A stretch of DNA of 64,000 bases from an uncultured Flavobacteriaceae bacterium (GCA_938029725.1 CALHGE010000014.1:1-64000); one strand, 5' to 3'; shown: positions 20,693-31,762, counted from the first letter of the stretch. Notes: generated by a model from the letters alone, not told the origin. Made by a program: numbers and translations.

Positions 20693-21922
20693 ATGCAAGA
20701 TATTATAGATCGCTTTTTGAGTTATGTTCGCATTGATACGCAAAGCGATCCAGATTCTAAGACTACGCCAAGTACAGAAAAACAATGGAATTTAGCTAAT
20801 GAACTAGTCTACGAACTCAAACAGATTGGTATGCAAGACGTTACCATTGACAACAATGCCTATATAATGGCCACATTACCAAGCAATATAGACAAAAAGG
20901 TGCCTACAATCGGTTTTATTTCGCATTTTGACACAAGTCCTGATTATTCAGGAACAGATGTCAACCCACAAATCATTAGAGACTATGACGGTGGAGATAT
21001 CGTTTTGAATGTAGCGCAAAAAATTGTGCTATCGCCTTTCTACTTTGACGATTTACTACAATATAAGGGACAAACTTTGATCACCACAGATGGCACTACA
21101 CTTTTAGGAGCAGATGATAAAGCTGGAATTACAGAGATTATAACTGCCATGGAATACCTCATCAATCATCCAGAAATTAAACATGGAACTATTCGTGTTG
21201 GGTTCACTCCTGATGAAGAAATAGGCAGGGGCGCGCACAAATTTGACGTAGAAAAGTTCGGTGCCAAATGGGCCTACACCATGGATGGGAGCCAAATAGG
21301 CGAATTAGAATATGAGAATTTCAATGCCGCAGGAGCCAAAGTAACTATTTTAGGAAGGAGCGTTCACCCTGGTTATGCAAAGGGTAAAATGGTAAATGCG
21401 CTGAGCATTGCAAATGAATTTATATCCATTCTACCACCAGAAGAAACTCCTCAAAATACGTCTGGAAGAGAAGGTTTTTTCCACCTACACCATATGAAGG
21501 GAGAAATTGAACATGCTGAATTTGAATTAATCATTCGCGATCATGACAGCGAACATTTTGAAAAAAGAAAACAACTACTCCGTGATATTGTAGAAAAGCT
21601 AAACAAGGATCATGGGGCTTGTATTTCGATGGATTTAAATGACCAGTATTATAATATGCGTGAGAAAGTCGAGCCTGTTTTGCATATTGTAGAAATCGCA
21701 AAAGAGGCTATGGAAAGAGTAGGCATAGTACCTATTATAAAACCTATTCGCGGCGGAACAGATGGTTCGCAGCTCAGTTTTATGGGACTACCATGTCCGA
21801 ATATTTTCGCAGGCGGGCATAATTTCCATGGAAAGTATGAATACATACCGGTAGAAAGTATGCAAAAAGCAGTTGAAGTTATTGTGAAAATCTGTGAACT
21901 TGTTGGAGCGAAGGGGCATTAA
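20693..21922 (+). CDS. pepT: Peptidase T
   Basis: [50 protein letters not shown]. Confidence 0.97.
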   Translation: MQDIIDRFLSYVRIDTQSDPDSKTTPSTEKQWNLANELVYELKQIGMQDVTIDNNAYIMATLPSNIDKKVPTIGFISHFDTSPDYSGTDVNPQIIRDYDGGDIVLNVAQKIVLSPFYFDDLLQYKGQTLITTDGTTLLGADDKAGITEIITAMEYLINHPEIKHGTIRVGFTPDEEIGRGAHKFDVEKFGAKWAYTMDGSQIGELEYENFNAAGAKVTILGRSVHPGYAKGKMVNALSIANEFISILPPEETPQNTSGREGFFHLHHMKGEIEHAEFELIIRDHDSEHFEKRKQLLRDIVEKLNKDHGACISMDLNDQYYNMREKVEPVLHIVEIAKEAMERVGIVPIIKPIRGGTDGSQLSFMGLPCPNIFAGGHNFHGKYEYIPVESMQKAVEVIVKICELVGAKGH

Positions 21923-21962
21923 TTTAAAAGCATACACTTTCTAATTAACTAATTTTTCTAAA

Positions 21963-22571
21963 ATGGAAAGATCAGAAAAAGTAGAGCGCTATTATAATGA
22001 GGAACATCATTTTTTGGAAGCCATCAGAATACTTCGAAGTCTTGCCTTAAAAACCGGTTTGGAGGAAACCTACAAATGGATGTTTCCTACCTACACCCTC
22101 AGCGGAAAAAATGTACTCTCAATCTGTAGATTCAAAAAGCATTTTGGAGTTTGGTTTTTTAATGGAGCTTTCCTAAAGGATAAAAAACAGGTTTTAGAAA
22201 ACGCTCAAAAGGGCAAAACTCAAGCAATGCGCCATTGGAAGTTCTATGACATTGCCGCTATTGATAACAAAAACGTGCTAAAATATATGCGCGAAGCCAT
22301 TGAAAATGAAAAGAATGAGATGGTTGTAGTACCCTCCAAAAAGAAGGCGATCAAAAAGCCTGTACCTCAGCTACTAAAAGATGCTTTGATTAAAAATACA
22401 AATGCAGCTAAAGCGTTTGAAAAACTATCTTTTTATAGTCAAAACGAATATTCTGAATATATCGAAACCGCAAAACAAGAAAAGACCAAACTATTGCGCC
22501 TTGAGAAAACACTAGCTTTGATAACTGATGGAAAGGGGCTAAACGAGAGGTATAGCCAATATTTGAAATAA
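21963..22571 (+). CDS. YdeI/OmpD-associated family protein (DUF1801-like)
   Basis: EETYKWMFPTYTLSGKNVLSICRFKKHFGVWFFNG. Confidence 0.82.
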   Translation: MERSEKVERYYNEEHHFLEAIRILRSLALKTGLEETYKWMFPTYTLSGKNVLSICRFKKHFGVWFFNGAFLKDKKQVLENAQKGKTQAMRHWKFYDIAAIDNKNVLKYMREAIENEKNEMVVVPSKKKAIKKPVPQLLKDALIKNTNAAKAFEKLSFYSQNEYSEYIETAKQEKTKLLRLEKTLALITDGKGLNERYSQYLK

Positions 22572-22603
22572 AAAAAGCCTTAATCTTAGATTAAGGCTTT
22601 TTT
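22571..22603. terminator. Bidirectional terminator
   Basis: AAAAAAGCCTTAATCT-T-AGATTAAGGCTTTTTT. Confidence 0.9.
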
Positions 22604-22622
22604 GTAACTAGTGTACTTTTAA

Positions 22623-22919
22623 TTATTTCTTCTCGACAGCGGGAGCATTCAATTTCTTGCTCATCTCCATCGAAATAGCAGAACGATCAAATTTCAACTT
22701 ACCAGCCATAGTCTCCACTACACAAGAATTATCTTTTTCGTTTAATTCAAAGACTTTTCCATGAAGACCACTTTTAGTAATGACCCTATCTCCTCTTTTC
22801 AAACTCTCACTGAACTTTTTCTCTTCACGAGCGCGCTTTCGTTGTGGCATTATCATGAAGACAAAAAACACTACAAAAATGGCAATCATAAATGGCCATT
22901 GACCTAATCCTTCCAACAT
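22623..22919 (-). CDS. yajC: Preprotein translocase subunit YajC
   Basis: FMIMPQRKRAREEKKFSESLKRGDRVITKSGLHGKV. Confidence 0.95.
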   Translation of the reverse strand: MLEGLGQWPFMIAIFVVFFVFMIMPQRKRAREEKKFSESLKRGDRVITKSGLHGKVFELNEKDNSCVVETMAGKLKFDRSAISMEMSKKLNAPAVEKK

Positions 22920-22947
22920 AGTTTTATTCCGTTCTAATTAATATAAA

Positions 22948-23421
22948 TTATTTGGTTGGCCCTAGTGGAGCAGCTCCTTTAGGATTAACAAATGCTTTGA
23001 TTCTTAAAATTTCAGAACCTTTTGCCGTATTTGCTTTTACTGTAATAGTTTTTGTTACTTGGTTTTGACCAGAACCGTTAAATTTAACAACCATCTGTCC
23101 AGAAGCGCCAGGTGCTACAGGTGTATTTTTCGGATACTCAGGTACTGTACAGCCACAGCTACTTGTAGCATCTGTGATTATCAAAGGACCATTACCAGTA
23201 TTCGTAAAGGTGAATACCGTTTCTTGCGGCGTACCTTGCTCAATTGTACCAAAATCATGTTCAACTTTTTCAAAGCTAATAACAGGTACTAACTTAGCAG
23301 CTTCGTCTCTCTCTGCTGCAACAGCTACATTTTCAGTATTAATTTTACTAGTGGCGTTTTCTTTACAGGAAACTAAAGCGAAAAGGGATAAAGCCCCTAC
23401 AACTAAAATAATTCTTTTCAT
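22948..23421 (-). CDS. DUF1573 domain lipoprotein
   Basis: VEHDFGTIEQGTPQETVFTFTNTGNGPLIITDATSSCGCTVP. Confidence 0.93.
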   Translation of the reverse strand: MKRIILVVGALSLFALVSCKENATSKINTENVAVAAERDEAAKLVPVISFEKVEHDFGTIEQGTPQETVFTFTNTGNGPLIITDATSSCGCTVPEYPKNTPVAPGASGQMVVKFNGSGQNQVTKTITVKANTAKGSEILRIKAFVNPKGAAPLGPTK

Positions 23422-23581
23422 TTTATTGATTTTTTATTGATTTTACAAAAATATATAAATATTATAGATTAACGACAAAATTAACTTCCTAGTCTATTTA
23501 CAAGTGATTATTTTTAATGCGGTTCGTCGATGAGGAACTGAAAACACATTACTTTCCAAAGCACTACTTAGCTATCAAAGC

Positions 23582-24529
23582 CTACAAAAGCCCTCTACCC
23601 ATCTTATTTAATCTTCCTTCCGCTTTGTATTCTTTAACTAGTTTATCTAGAATTCCGTTTATAAAAATACTACTTTTAGGTGTGGAATATTCTTTAGCTA
23701 TCTCCAGAAACTCATTTATAGTAACCTTTTCTGGTATCGATGAAAAGCTCAGTAATTCGCATATGGCCATTTTCAACAAAATAGAATCAATACCTGCTAT
23801 TCGATCCTTATCCCAGTTCGGAGTTTTCCCTTCAATCTCCTTTTCCCATTCGGCATTATTCAAAAGCGTCTTACTAAGCAACTGTTTTGCATAGTGCATA
23901 TCCTCTTCATCCTTCAACAATTCTGGCAAAAAGAATTTTGGCTCATTCGCTTCCTTTACCTTTTTTAATTGTTTTAAAATAAAAGTGTTTACAATAGGAA
24001 TATCATCAACCCAGGTAAGTTTATCATCTTCAAAATAATCATAGATTTTTTCGTTAGGGGCGATAATCTCTTCAAATATCGACTTTATCAATTGCCGATC
24101 TTCCTCATACGTACTTGTAGGTGTTTGCATATAAGCTACATAGCGCTCACTATCGACAATCTCCTTGTAAATCAGTTTTACGTATTCTTCGTTTAAGTAC
24201 CAGTTTTTAAGCTTACGGTGCTCCAACTCGTCTTTTAACAGAGGGTTTTTAGCAATTTGAAGTAAAAGTTTGTTGTTGATAAACTTCTCTTTGTTAGGAA
24301 AGTCATCCGTAGCGTTTTCTAAATATTTTTTTGAAGATAAGGCTACCTGACTAGCCGAAAAATGCTGCACTTCTTTGAGAAGACTTAACATCAACAAGTA
24401 AAGCGTAAACATGTTTTCTATACTATCTTCCAGAAATTTAGATTGTTTTTCTAAAGAGTCATCTTTTGATTGAATCAGCGCATAAATGCATTGCATCACT
24501 TTTACTCTGATATGCCTTCTTGTTAACAT
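23582..24529 (-). CDS. nusB: Transcription antitermination factor NusB
   Basis: MLTRRHIRVKVMQCIYA; C-terminal NWDKDRIAGIDSILLKMAICELL...INEFLEIAKEYSTPKSSIFINGILDKL. Confidence 0.95.
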   Translation of the reverse strand: MLTRRHIRVKVMQCIYALIQSKDDSLEKQSKFLEDSIENMFTLYLLMLSLLKEVQHFSASQVALSSKKYLENATDDFPNKEKFINNKLLLQIAKNPLLKDELEHRKLKNWYLNEEYVKLIYKEIVDSERYVAYMQTPTSTYEEDRQLIKSIFEEIIAPNEKIYDYFEDDKLTWVDDIPIVNTFILKQLKKVKEANEPKFFLPELLKDEEDMHYAKQLLSKTLLNNAEWEKEIEGKTPNWDKDRIAGIDSILLKMAICELLSFSSIPEKVTINEFLEIAKEYSTPKSSIFINGILDKLVKEYKAEGRLNKMGRGLL

Positions 24530-24777
24530 GTTAAAGAACTTTAATTAAAATGAGGTGTTTTTTACAGCGCAAAAATAGCAATCTATTTTCAAACCTAGAG
24601 TAATCTAAGCCTTATTATATTCATCGATTTTACATTTTAAATCGATTTTCTAAATTTCACTCCAGCCTTAAAGGTTGATTATACATGCCTAACCTTTACA
24701 TCCTACAAAACAACAGGCATAAAAGGAAAAATTCAACTGAGTTTAGTTTGTTTTTAGCAATAATGAAAAACGGTTTT

Positions 24778-24798
24778 ATGTTATACTTTTTATAACAT
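24778..24798. promoter_or_regulatory. Palindrome ATGTTATA-CTTTT-TATAACAT abutting promoter
   Basis: Perfect 8-5-8 inverted repeat overlapping a TTTG (24798-24801) -33 element, 17 nt from TATCTTTG (24819-24826). Confidence 0.55.
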
Positions 24799-24869
24799 TT
24801 GGTTTTACAGCAAACCCCTATCTTTGACAAAATCAAACAAAAATTTACTACGCATAGCATTCTATTTGC

Positions 24870-26621
24870 ATGAAGGAACTTAAACACCTCAATAAATACT
24901 TTAAAAAATACTGGTTAAAACTTCTCGTTGGAATGATCATAACGGTTTTTGCCCGCGTTTTTCAATTGGTAATGCCCTCCTATGTGAATAAAATTCTCAC
25001 TGCCGTTGAGCGCAGCTTTAAAAATGGCACTCCAAAATCAGAAGTCGAGGGGGAAATACTCACCTATATTCTTATCATCGTAGGAGCAGCATTATTGTCA
25101 GGTTTCTTTACATTTTTAATGCGGCAGACCGTAATTAATGTTTCACGCTACATAGAATACGATTTAAAAAATGAAGTCTTTGACCACTACCAGTTCTTGA
25201 GTCTTAACTTCTACAAACGCAATCGCACGGGTGATTTAATGAATCGTATTAGCGAAGATATTAATCAAGTCCGCATGTATGCCGGACCTGCCATTATGTA
25301 TGGCATACAGACTTTAACGCTTTTTGCATGCCTGATTCCTCTTATGTTTATAAAGGCACCTACATTAGCCGCCTATACCCTATTGCCATTACCTATCTTA
25401 TCAGTACTAATATATCAAATCAGCAAGGTGATTCATAAAAGAAGCACCATAGTCCAAGAGTACTTATCAAGTTTATCTACCTTCACACAAGAGGTTTTCT
25501 CAGGAGTATCTGTCATAAAAGCATACGCATTAGAACCTAAAACAAATCTAGAGCTTCAGCAATTGGCCTTAGAGGGCAAAGAGAAAAGTATGAGTTTAGC
25601 CATAGTTAACGCTTGGTTCTTTCCGCTGATGATTTTATTAATAGGAATCAGTAATATTTTAGTAATTTATGTTGGAGGGAAACAATATTTTGCTGGAGAT
25701 ATAAGTGTGGGTACGATAGCAGAATTCATCCTTTATGTCAACATGCTTACTTGGCCTGTAGCTATTGTAGGATGGCTAACAACAATTGTTCAGCGCGCCG
25801 GGGCATCTCAAGCAAGAATAAATGAATTTTTGGAGCAGCAGCCCGAAATGAAAAACGAGGTAGCTCATGAAACTCCAATTCATGGTAAAATAGTATTTAA
25901 AGATGTTACTTTCACCTATGAGGATACCGAGATTACAGCATTGAAAAATATTTCTTTTGAAATTAATGAAGGTGAAACCGTTGCCATACTCGGAAAAACA
26001 GGTTCTGGAAAATCTACTATTTTAGATTTAGTAGCGCGCTTGTATGAGGTTACTTCGGGTGAAATTTTAATTGATGACGTGCCTCTTAAAAAACTAAACC
26101 TTACAAGTCTTAGAGAGTCTATTGGTGCGGTGCCTCAAGATGCATTTCTGTTTTCAGACTCCATAGAAAACAATATTAAATTCGGAAAGCATAATGCGAC
26201 CAAAGAAGAAGTAATCACTGTTGCTAAAAACGCTGTGGTACACGAGAATATAATGGGCTTTACGAAGCAGTACGATACTGTTTTAGGAGAAAGAGGTATC
26301 ACGCTAAGCGGCGGGCAAAAACAGCGGGTTTCAATAGCGCGGGCTTTGCTAAAAGATCCAAAAATCTATGCTTTTGATGATTGCCTTTCCGCTGTAGATA
26401 CAGAAACGGAAGAGGAAATTTTAAACAACCTAAAAAAGGCTTCCCACAATAGAACTACGCTTATTGTGAGCCATCGTGTTTCTTCTGCTAAAAATGCAGA
26501 TAAGATTCTTGTTCTTGAAGATGGAAAGCTCCTGCAACAAGGCACACATAAAGAACTTAATAGTGTAGAAGGTTATTATAAAGAGCTCTACGAGAACCAG
26601 CTATCAGTGAAAGAAAACTAA
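24870..26621 (+). CDS. ABC transporter ATP-binding/permease (exporter type)
   Basis: Six-TM domain plus ILGKTGSGKSTILDL, LSGGQKQRVSIARAL. Confidence 0.96.
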   Translation: MKELKHLNKYFKKYWLKLLVGMIITVFARVFQLVMPSYVNKILTAVERSFKNGTPKSEVEGEILTYILIIVGAALLSGFFTFLMRQTVINVSRYIEYDLKNEVFDHYQFLSLNFYKRNRTGDLMNRISEDINQVRMYAGPAIMYGIQTLTLFACLIPLMFIKAPTLAAYTLLPLPILSVLIYQISKVIHKRSTIVQEYLSSLSTFTQEVFSGVSVIKAYALEPKTNLELQQLALEGKEKSMSLAIVNAWFFPLMILLIGISNILVIYVGGKQYFAGDISVGTIAEFILYVNMLTWPVAIVGWLTTIVQRAGASQARINEFLEQQPEMKNEVAHETPIHGKIVFKDVTFTYEDTEITALKNISFEINEGETVAILGKTGSGKSTILDLVARLYEVTSGEILIDDVPLKKLNLTSLRESIGAVPQDAFLFSDSIENNIKFGKHNATKEEVITVAKNAVVHENIMGFTKQYDTVLGERGITLSGGQKQRVSIARALLKDPKIYAFDDCLSAVDTETEEEILNNLKKASHNRTTLIVSHRVSSAKNADKILVLEDGKLLQQGTHKELNSVEGYYKELYENQLSVKEN

Positions 26622-26699
26622 TAATTTGTTGCGCGATACGCTTTTTTTTTACATTTTTGGTAGATTATTAATTGAACACTAACTAGACACCACAATACG

Positions 26700-27083
26700 A
26701 TGAGCGAAAGAGATTCGATAGAACAAGAGGAGATACACTCCAAAGTTCTAAGGGCAGGAAGAAGAACTTATTTTTTTGATGTAAGAAGTACTAAAGCTGG
26801 CGATTACTACCTTACCATCACTGAAAGCAAGAAGTTCACCCATGATGATGGTTCATTCCATTACAAGAAACACAAAATCTACCTATACAAAGAAGACTTT
26901 GATGCCTTTAAAGAAAATGTTATTGAAATGATGGATTTCATTATTGACGAGAAAGGTCAAGAAGTTATTTCTGAAAGACATCAGAAAGACTTTAAGAAAG
27001 AGGAAGACGCAGCTCCTACCGAGGAGAGTGAAGAGGTGAAGTCTACTGAGAGTTTTACAGATGTCGACTTCGACGATATATAA
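26700..27083 (+). CDS. PUR family DNA/RNA-binding protein (DUF3276)
   Basis: VLRAGRRTYFFDVRSTKAGDYYLTITESKK. Confidence 0.9.
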   Translation: MSERDSIEQEEIHSKVLRAGRRTYFFDVRSTKAGDYYLTITESKKFTHDDGSFHYKKHKIYLYKEDFDAFKENVIEMMDFIIDEKGQEVISERHQKDFKKEEDAAPTEESEEVKSTESFTDVDFDDI

Positions 27084-27101
27084 AATAAGTTACACGAATA
27101 A

Positions 27102-27138
27102 AACGGCCCTTCATTCTGAATGGGTCGTTTTTTTTTGG
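27102..27138 (+). terminator. Rho-independent terminator
   Basis: ACGGCCCTTCATTCTGAATGGGTCGTTTTTTTTT. Confidence 0.75.
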
Positions 27139-27186
27139 GTACTAATTTACTTAAATTTACTTTGACTAATTAGATTCAAAACTCAT

Positions 27187-29709
27187 ATGAAAAAAATAGT
27201 ACTACTACTCACGGTATTTGTTTCGCTTCAACAGCTTGTAGCTCAAGACAAAATTGACCTCAACTATTACCTACCCCAAGACATCAGCTATGATGAAAGT
27301 ATACCCACGCCTAAAGACATTATTGGCCATGAAGTTGGGGAGTGGCATATAACACATGACAAACTGATGTTTTATATGCAAACACTGGCAAAAGCATCAG
27401 ATCGAATAACGATAGAAAATCGTGGCGCTACCTTTGAAGGCAGACCTGTTTTATTATTGACAGTTACTAGCCCTAAGAACCATCAAAACATCGATCAGAT
27501 TAGAAAAAATCATGTTGCCTTGACAGAAGCGGGAAGCACTACCAATGTTGCTGAAATGCCTATTGTGGTATACCAAGGTTTTTCAATTCACGGAAATGAA
27601 CCTAGTGGCGCAAATGCAGGCTTAGCCTATGCTTACTATTTAGCAGCAGCTCAGGGAGCCGAAATTGAAGAATTATTAAGCAATATGGTAATTTTGATGG
27701 ACCCTTCTTTTAACCCAGACGGACTGCAGCGTTTCGCCTATTGGGCAAACACCAACAAAGCACAAAACCTTGTCGCAGATAATAACGATCGTGAATACCA
27801 TGAAGTTTGGCCTGGAGGCCGAACGAATCATTATTGGTTTGATATGAATCGTGATTGGTTGCCGGTTCAACTTCCTGAGAGTAGAGCGCGCATAGAAAGT
27901 TTTCACAAATGGATGCCAAATATTCTGACAGACCATCATGAAATGGGCACTAATTCCACTTTCTTTTTTCAACCTGGTGTTGCTTCTCGAACCCACCCAT
28001 TGACTCCGAAAATGAATCAACAACTAACCGCAGAAATTGGCACCTATCATGTAAAAGCATTAGACAAAATTGGCTCTTTATATTATTCTGAAGAAAACTA
28101 TGATGATTATTACTATGGAAAAGGATCAACATTTCCTGACGTAAATGGAAGTATTGGAATTCTCTTTGAACAAGGTAGCTCTAGAGGGCATATTCAAGAA
28201 AGTGAAAATGGCTTACTAACTTTCCCATTTACCATTCGAAATCAATTCACTGCTGCACTTTCTACAATCGAAGCGGCGAAGAACATGCGTGTTAAAATTC
28301 TAAACTATCAAAAGGGTTTCTATTCGGACACCAGAAATATGGCCGCTAAAAGCAAAACAAAAGGAATTGTATTTGGAGACAGTAAAGATGCAGCGAAGTC
28401 ATGGCATTTGGCAGAAATCTTGCATCGTCAAAAAATCAAATTCCATGAATTAGCGAATGATGCTACTATAAACGGAAAGGACTACAAAAAAGGAAGCAGT
28501 TATGTGGTTCCTATGAACCAAAAGAATCATCGATTGATTAAAGCAATGTTTGAAAAGCGCACGACTTTTAGCGATAGTCTTTTCTACGATATTTCCGCTT
28601 GGACCTTCCCATTGGCATTTAATGTCGATTATTCAGAATTAAGCTCGTTAAACAATGCAGGCCCTGAAATCAAAAACTTTACACCGTTGACAGGAAGTGT
28701 ACATGCAAAAAGCAGCTATGCGTATCTTTTTGAGTGGAACGAATATTATACCCCCAAAGCCCTAAATGCAATTTTAGAAAAAGGTTTACGAGCCAAGGTT
28801 GCTAAATCACCTTTTAGCTTAGCGGGTAAAAAATATGACTACGGAACAATTATGATTCCTGTTCAAAATCAAGATTTAGATAAAACGGAGTTGCATAACT
28901 TCTTAACAGGTATTGCTAAGGAAAGTAAAATTCAAATCACCTCTGTGAGTACCGGATTAACACAAGGTATCGACTTAGGCAGCAATGAGTTCGACCCTAT
29001 CAAAAAACAAAAGGTAGCAATTTTAGTGGGTAATGGAATCCGTTCTTACGATGCCGGAGAAATTTGGCATTTATTCGACACCCGTTATGACATGACCCTT
29101 ACTAAAATTGATATGAATTACTTCGGTCGCGTTGATTTGAGCGAATACACTGATATTATAGTACCTAGTGCTAGCAAAAGTGTTCAAAACAAACAGAATG
29201 CCGATAAACTTAAAAATTGGGTGAAAGAAGGCGGCACATTGATTGGGTACAGAAATGCCGTAGAATGGTTCAATAAGAGCGAAATGATGAAGTTGAAATT
29301 CAAAAAAGATACGCTCGTTGCTAAGAACATTCCCTTTGATAAAAAAAGAGATTTTCTAGGGGCTCAAGTTACAGGTGGCGCTATTTTTCAAACCAAATTA
29401 GACCGCTCACACCCCATCAACTATGGCTATAAAAATAGTAGCCTAGCTATGTTTAGAAACTCCAACATCTATATAGAGGCAGATAAAAACAGCTACAATA
29501 ATCCAATTCAGTACACTTCAACCCCCCTATTGAGTGGTTATATTTCTGAAGAAAATCAAGAGCTTATCAAAAACACCGTTCCATTTCAAGTAAGGCGCAT
29601 GGGCAAGGGAAGAGTTATTGCTTTTACTGACAATACCCAGTTTCGAGCGTTTTGGTACGGCACAAATAAATTGCTGATGAATGCTATTTTCTTTGGCGAA
29701 ATGATGTGA
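27187..29709 (+). CDS. M14 family zinc carboxypeptidase
   Basis: Signal peptide; GFSIHGNEPSGANA; MDPSFNPDG; LTDHHEMG. Confidence 0.93.
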   Translation: MKKIVLLLTVFVSLQQLVAQDKIDLNYYLPQDISYDESIPTPKDIIGHEVGEWHITHDKLMFYMQTLAKASDRITIENRGATFEGRPVLLLTVTSPKNHQNIDQIRKNHVALTEAGSTTNVAEMPIVVYQGFSIHGNEPSGANAGLAYAYYLAAAQGAEIEELLSNMVILMDPSFNPDGLQRFAYWANTNKAQNLVADNNDREYHEVWPGGRTNHYWFDMNRDWLPVQLPESRARIESFHKWMPNILTDHHEMGTNSTFFFQPGVASRTHPLTPKMNQQLTAEIGTYHVKALDKIGSLYYSEENYDDYYYGKGSTFPDVNGSIGILFEQGSSRGHIQESENGLLTFPFTIRNQFTAALSTIEAAKNMRVKILNYQKGFYSDTRNMAAKSKTKGIVFGDSKDAAKSWHLAEILHRQKIKFHELANDATINGKDYKKGSSYVVPMNQKNHRLIKAMFEKRTTFSDSLFYDISAWTFPLAFNVDYSELSSLNNAGPEIKNFTPLTGSVHAKSSYAYLFEWNEYYTPKALNAILEKGLRAKVAKSPFSLAGKKYDYGTIMIPVQNQDLDKTELHNFLTGIAKESKIQITSVSTGLTQGIDLGSNEFDPIKKQKVAILVGNGIRSYDAGEIWHLFDTRYDMTLTKIDMNYFGRVDLSEYTDIIVPSASKSVQNKQNADKLKNWVKEGGTLIGYRNAVEWFNKSEMMKLKFKKDTLVAKNIPFDKKRDFLGAQVTGGAIFQTKLDRSHPINYGYKNSSLAMFRNSNIYIEADKNSYNNPIQYTSTPLLSGYISEENQELIKNTVPFQVRRMGKGRVIAFTDNTQFRAFWYGTNKLLMNAIFFGEMM

Positions 29710-29726
29710 AATAAAATAGTAGAATC

Positions 29727-29746
29727 CCTTCCCCTTAAGGGGAAGG
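29727..29746. repeat. Perfect 20-bp palindrome CCTTCCCCTTAAGGGGAAGG
   Basis: Read directly. Confidence 0.8.
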
Positions 29747-29807
29747 TTTATTCCTAAACAACTAACCAGCTGCGGAACTTCTCCAACGTAAAAGTCAGCT
29801 TTTAAAG

Positions 29808-30845
29808 CTAATTAAATCTAACAAACATCCAATTAAAGAGCAGCAAACTCAATACGGTACCTAGCCCTACTAAGGGGCTCCATATAAACGCTGTAACGAC
29901 ACCTACCAATCCATAGTACATAGGATAGATAACTAAGGCAAATGCAAAACGAAGTGTTCCCATAAACTCAGCCTCCCACACTTTGGGTTTAGCGAAAGTT
30001 CTCCAAAGCGATACTATAGGGAAATTTACAAACGCAAATACCCCTGTAGCTATACCCGACAAGAAACCGGACTGTTTTTCACTTTCAACCACATTGAAGT
30101 CCCTATTTTCAAGCGCAGCATTGACTTCTTTAGGATTCAAATAGTCAACACGAGCGACATCTAATTTGCTAAGGGTGTCCTCATAAGTTTCTTCATTTTC
30201 AATATGGCTAGTATGTTTTTTTAGGGAATTGAAAACTGCTTCCTTTATGCGATCTACTGACCCTTTTTCATCTCGTGGGTCGTACATCGCTTTCACTGCA
30301 ATTGGCGTATCAAAATACAAGGCCACTTTATCGGGGAATTTGGCAGCGTTTCTGTAATTAAGACCAACAGGAACTATCTGAATATCAGTTTCAGGAGCGG
30401 TATCCAAAGTATTAAAAAGTATTCTCGTAAAACCTTTACTTAAAGGCCTCACCCTACGTTTTAAACTATGGTTTGCCTCTGGAAACATTACGATTGCGTT
30501 GTTGTTTATCAACAACTCAGAGCAACGGTCAAAAACGGCTTGATTGTTTTTCAAAGAAGCTCTACCATCACGAATTCTATAAATTGGGATCATCTGAAAA
30601 CAGTTGAATATCGAATTCAGCGTCTTTCTTTTAAAAACATCAGACCGAGTTAAAAACCAAGGCTTTCGATTACAATCCACTCCTATGAGTAACACATCTA
30701 AAAGAGCATTTTGATGATTGGGTAAAAACAATACAGGTTTATCTTTTGGTATATTCTCAAGCCCAAAGACTTGTATTTTTCCATAGTAGCAGCGAAGATT
30801 TATCTTCATCCATATTTTAACCAAGTTGTAGATGAGGTCTTTCAA
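29808..30845 (-). CDS. 1-acyl-sn-glycerol-3-phosphate acyltransferase-like (PlsC domain)
   Basis: PVLFLPNHQNALLD, VMFPEANHS. Confidence 0.88.
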   Translation of the reverse strand: MKDLIYNLVKIWMKINLRCYYGKIQVFGLENIPKDKPVLFLPNHQNALLDVLLIGVDCNRKPWFLTRSDVFKRKTLNSIFNCFQMIPIYRIRDGRASLKNNQAVFDRCSELLINNNAIVMFPEANHSLKRRVRPLSKGFTRILFNTLDTAPETDIQIVPVGLNYRNAAKFPDKVALYFDTPIAVKAMYDPRDEKGSVDRIKEAVFNSLKKHTSHIENEETYEDTLSKLDVARVDYLNPKEVNAALENRDFNVVESEKQSGFLSGIATGVFAFVNFPIVSLWRTFAKPKVWEAEFMGTLRFAFALVIYPMYYGLVGVVTAFIWSPLVGLGTVLSLLLFNWMFVRFN

Positions 30846-31762
30846 GAGCGTTTTTCTTTTTTAAAAGGTGTACACCCCCAAAACCCGGCTAATAGGAGTC
30901 CTGATACCAAATGCCAAATGCCCCAAAATGCGGCTAATAAGGCCATTCCTCCTAATCCGTCAAAAAAAGTGAATGTAAGTAAGAGTCCTAGTCCGGAATT
31001 TTGAATACCTGTTTCTATAGTAATGCTACGAATATTTTCTTCCGAAAGGCAGAACAGTTTGGCAAGAGAAAACCCTGTGGTGAACGCAATTAAATTATGT
31101 ATCACAACAATCCAAAAAACATAGAAAACATACTCCATAAAAATTGCTCGGTTATTATATAAAGCAATGCATATTAGCCCAACAAAAAACACTAGAGAAA
31201 GAACTTTTAAAACCTTTGCCATTTGCTTTGCAATTTTTGGAGACAAATGATGCAGGTACATTCCCAAAATCAAAGGCACACCCAAGAGCAAAGCCACCAA
31301 CTTAATCATCTCAATAGGAACTATCGCTACCTCATTTATAATAGTCGCTGTTGGAGCATATAGTGTGCCCCAAAACTGAAGATTCAAGGGTGTCATCACA
31401 ACAGCTAGCAGCGTTGCTATTGCCGTAAGACTAACGGATAGCGCCGTGTTTCCTTTTGAAAGATGGCTAATAAAATTCGATATATTACCGCCAGGGCAGG
31501 CGGCAACCATAAACATACCCAAGGCGATACTTGGAAAAGGTTCAATGGTTATGACCAACAAAAATGTAATTGCAGGAAGCAACAAAAATTGACTAAAAAT
31601 GCCAACCACAATAGGTGTTGGGTTTTTAAATAAACGTTTAAAATCTGCTAGTGAAATTTCAAGCGCAATTCCGAACATTACAAATGCCAACGCAAAGTTC
31701 AAAACCCAGAGCGTTTCTGAATTAAAATTTATTCGGACAGTATCGAGTACAGAATCGGTCAA
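30842..31762 (-). CDS. Bile acid:sodium symporter family protein
   Basis: MVAACPGGNISNFISHLSKGNTALSVSLTA; IETGIQNSGLGLLL. Confidence 0.92.
   Translation of the reverse strand: MTDSVLDTVRINFNSETLWVLNFALAFVMFGIALEISLADFKRLFKNPTPIVVGIFSQFLLLPAITFLLVITIEPFPSIALGMFMVAACPGGNISNFISHLSKGNTALSVSLTAIATLLAVVMTPLNLQFWGTLYAPTATIINEVAIVPIEMIKLVALLLGVPLILGMYLHHLSPKIAKQMAKVLKVLSLVFFVGLICIALYNNRAIFMEYVFYVFWIVVIHNLIAFTTGFSLAKLFCLSEENIRSITIETGIQNSGLGLLLTFTFFDGLGGMALLAAFWGIWHLVSGLLLAGFWGCTPFKKEKRS

Noticed and set aside
23517-23894. 125-aa plus-strand ORF overlapping nusB
   Set aside because: Antisense to the conserved NusB C-terminal domain.
27676-28023. 115-aa minus ORF in the M14 peptidase gene
   Set aside because: Antisense to the catalytic region; no independent support.
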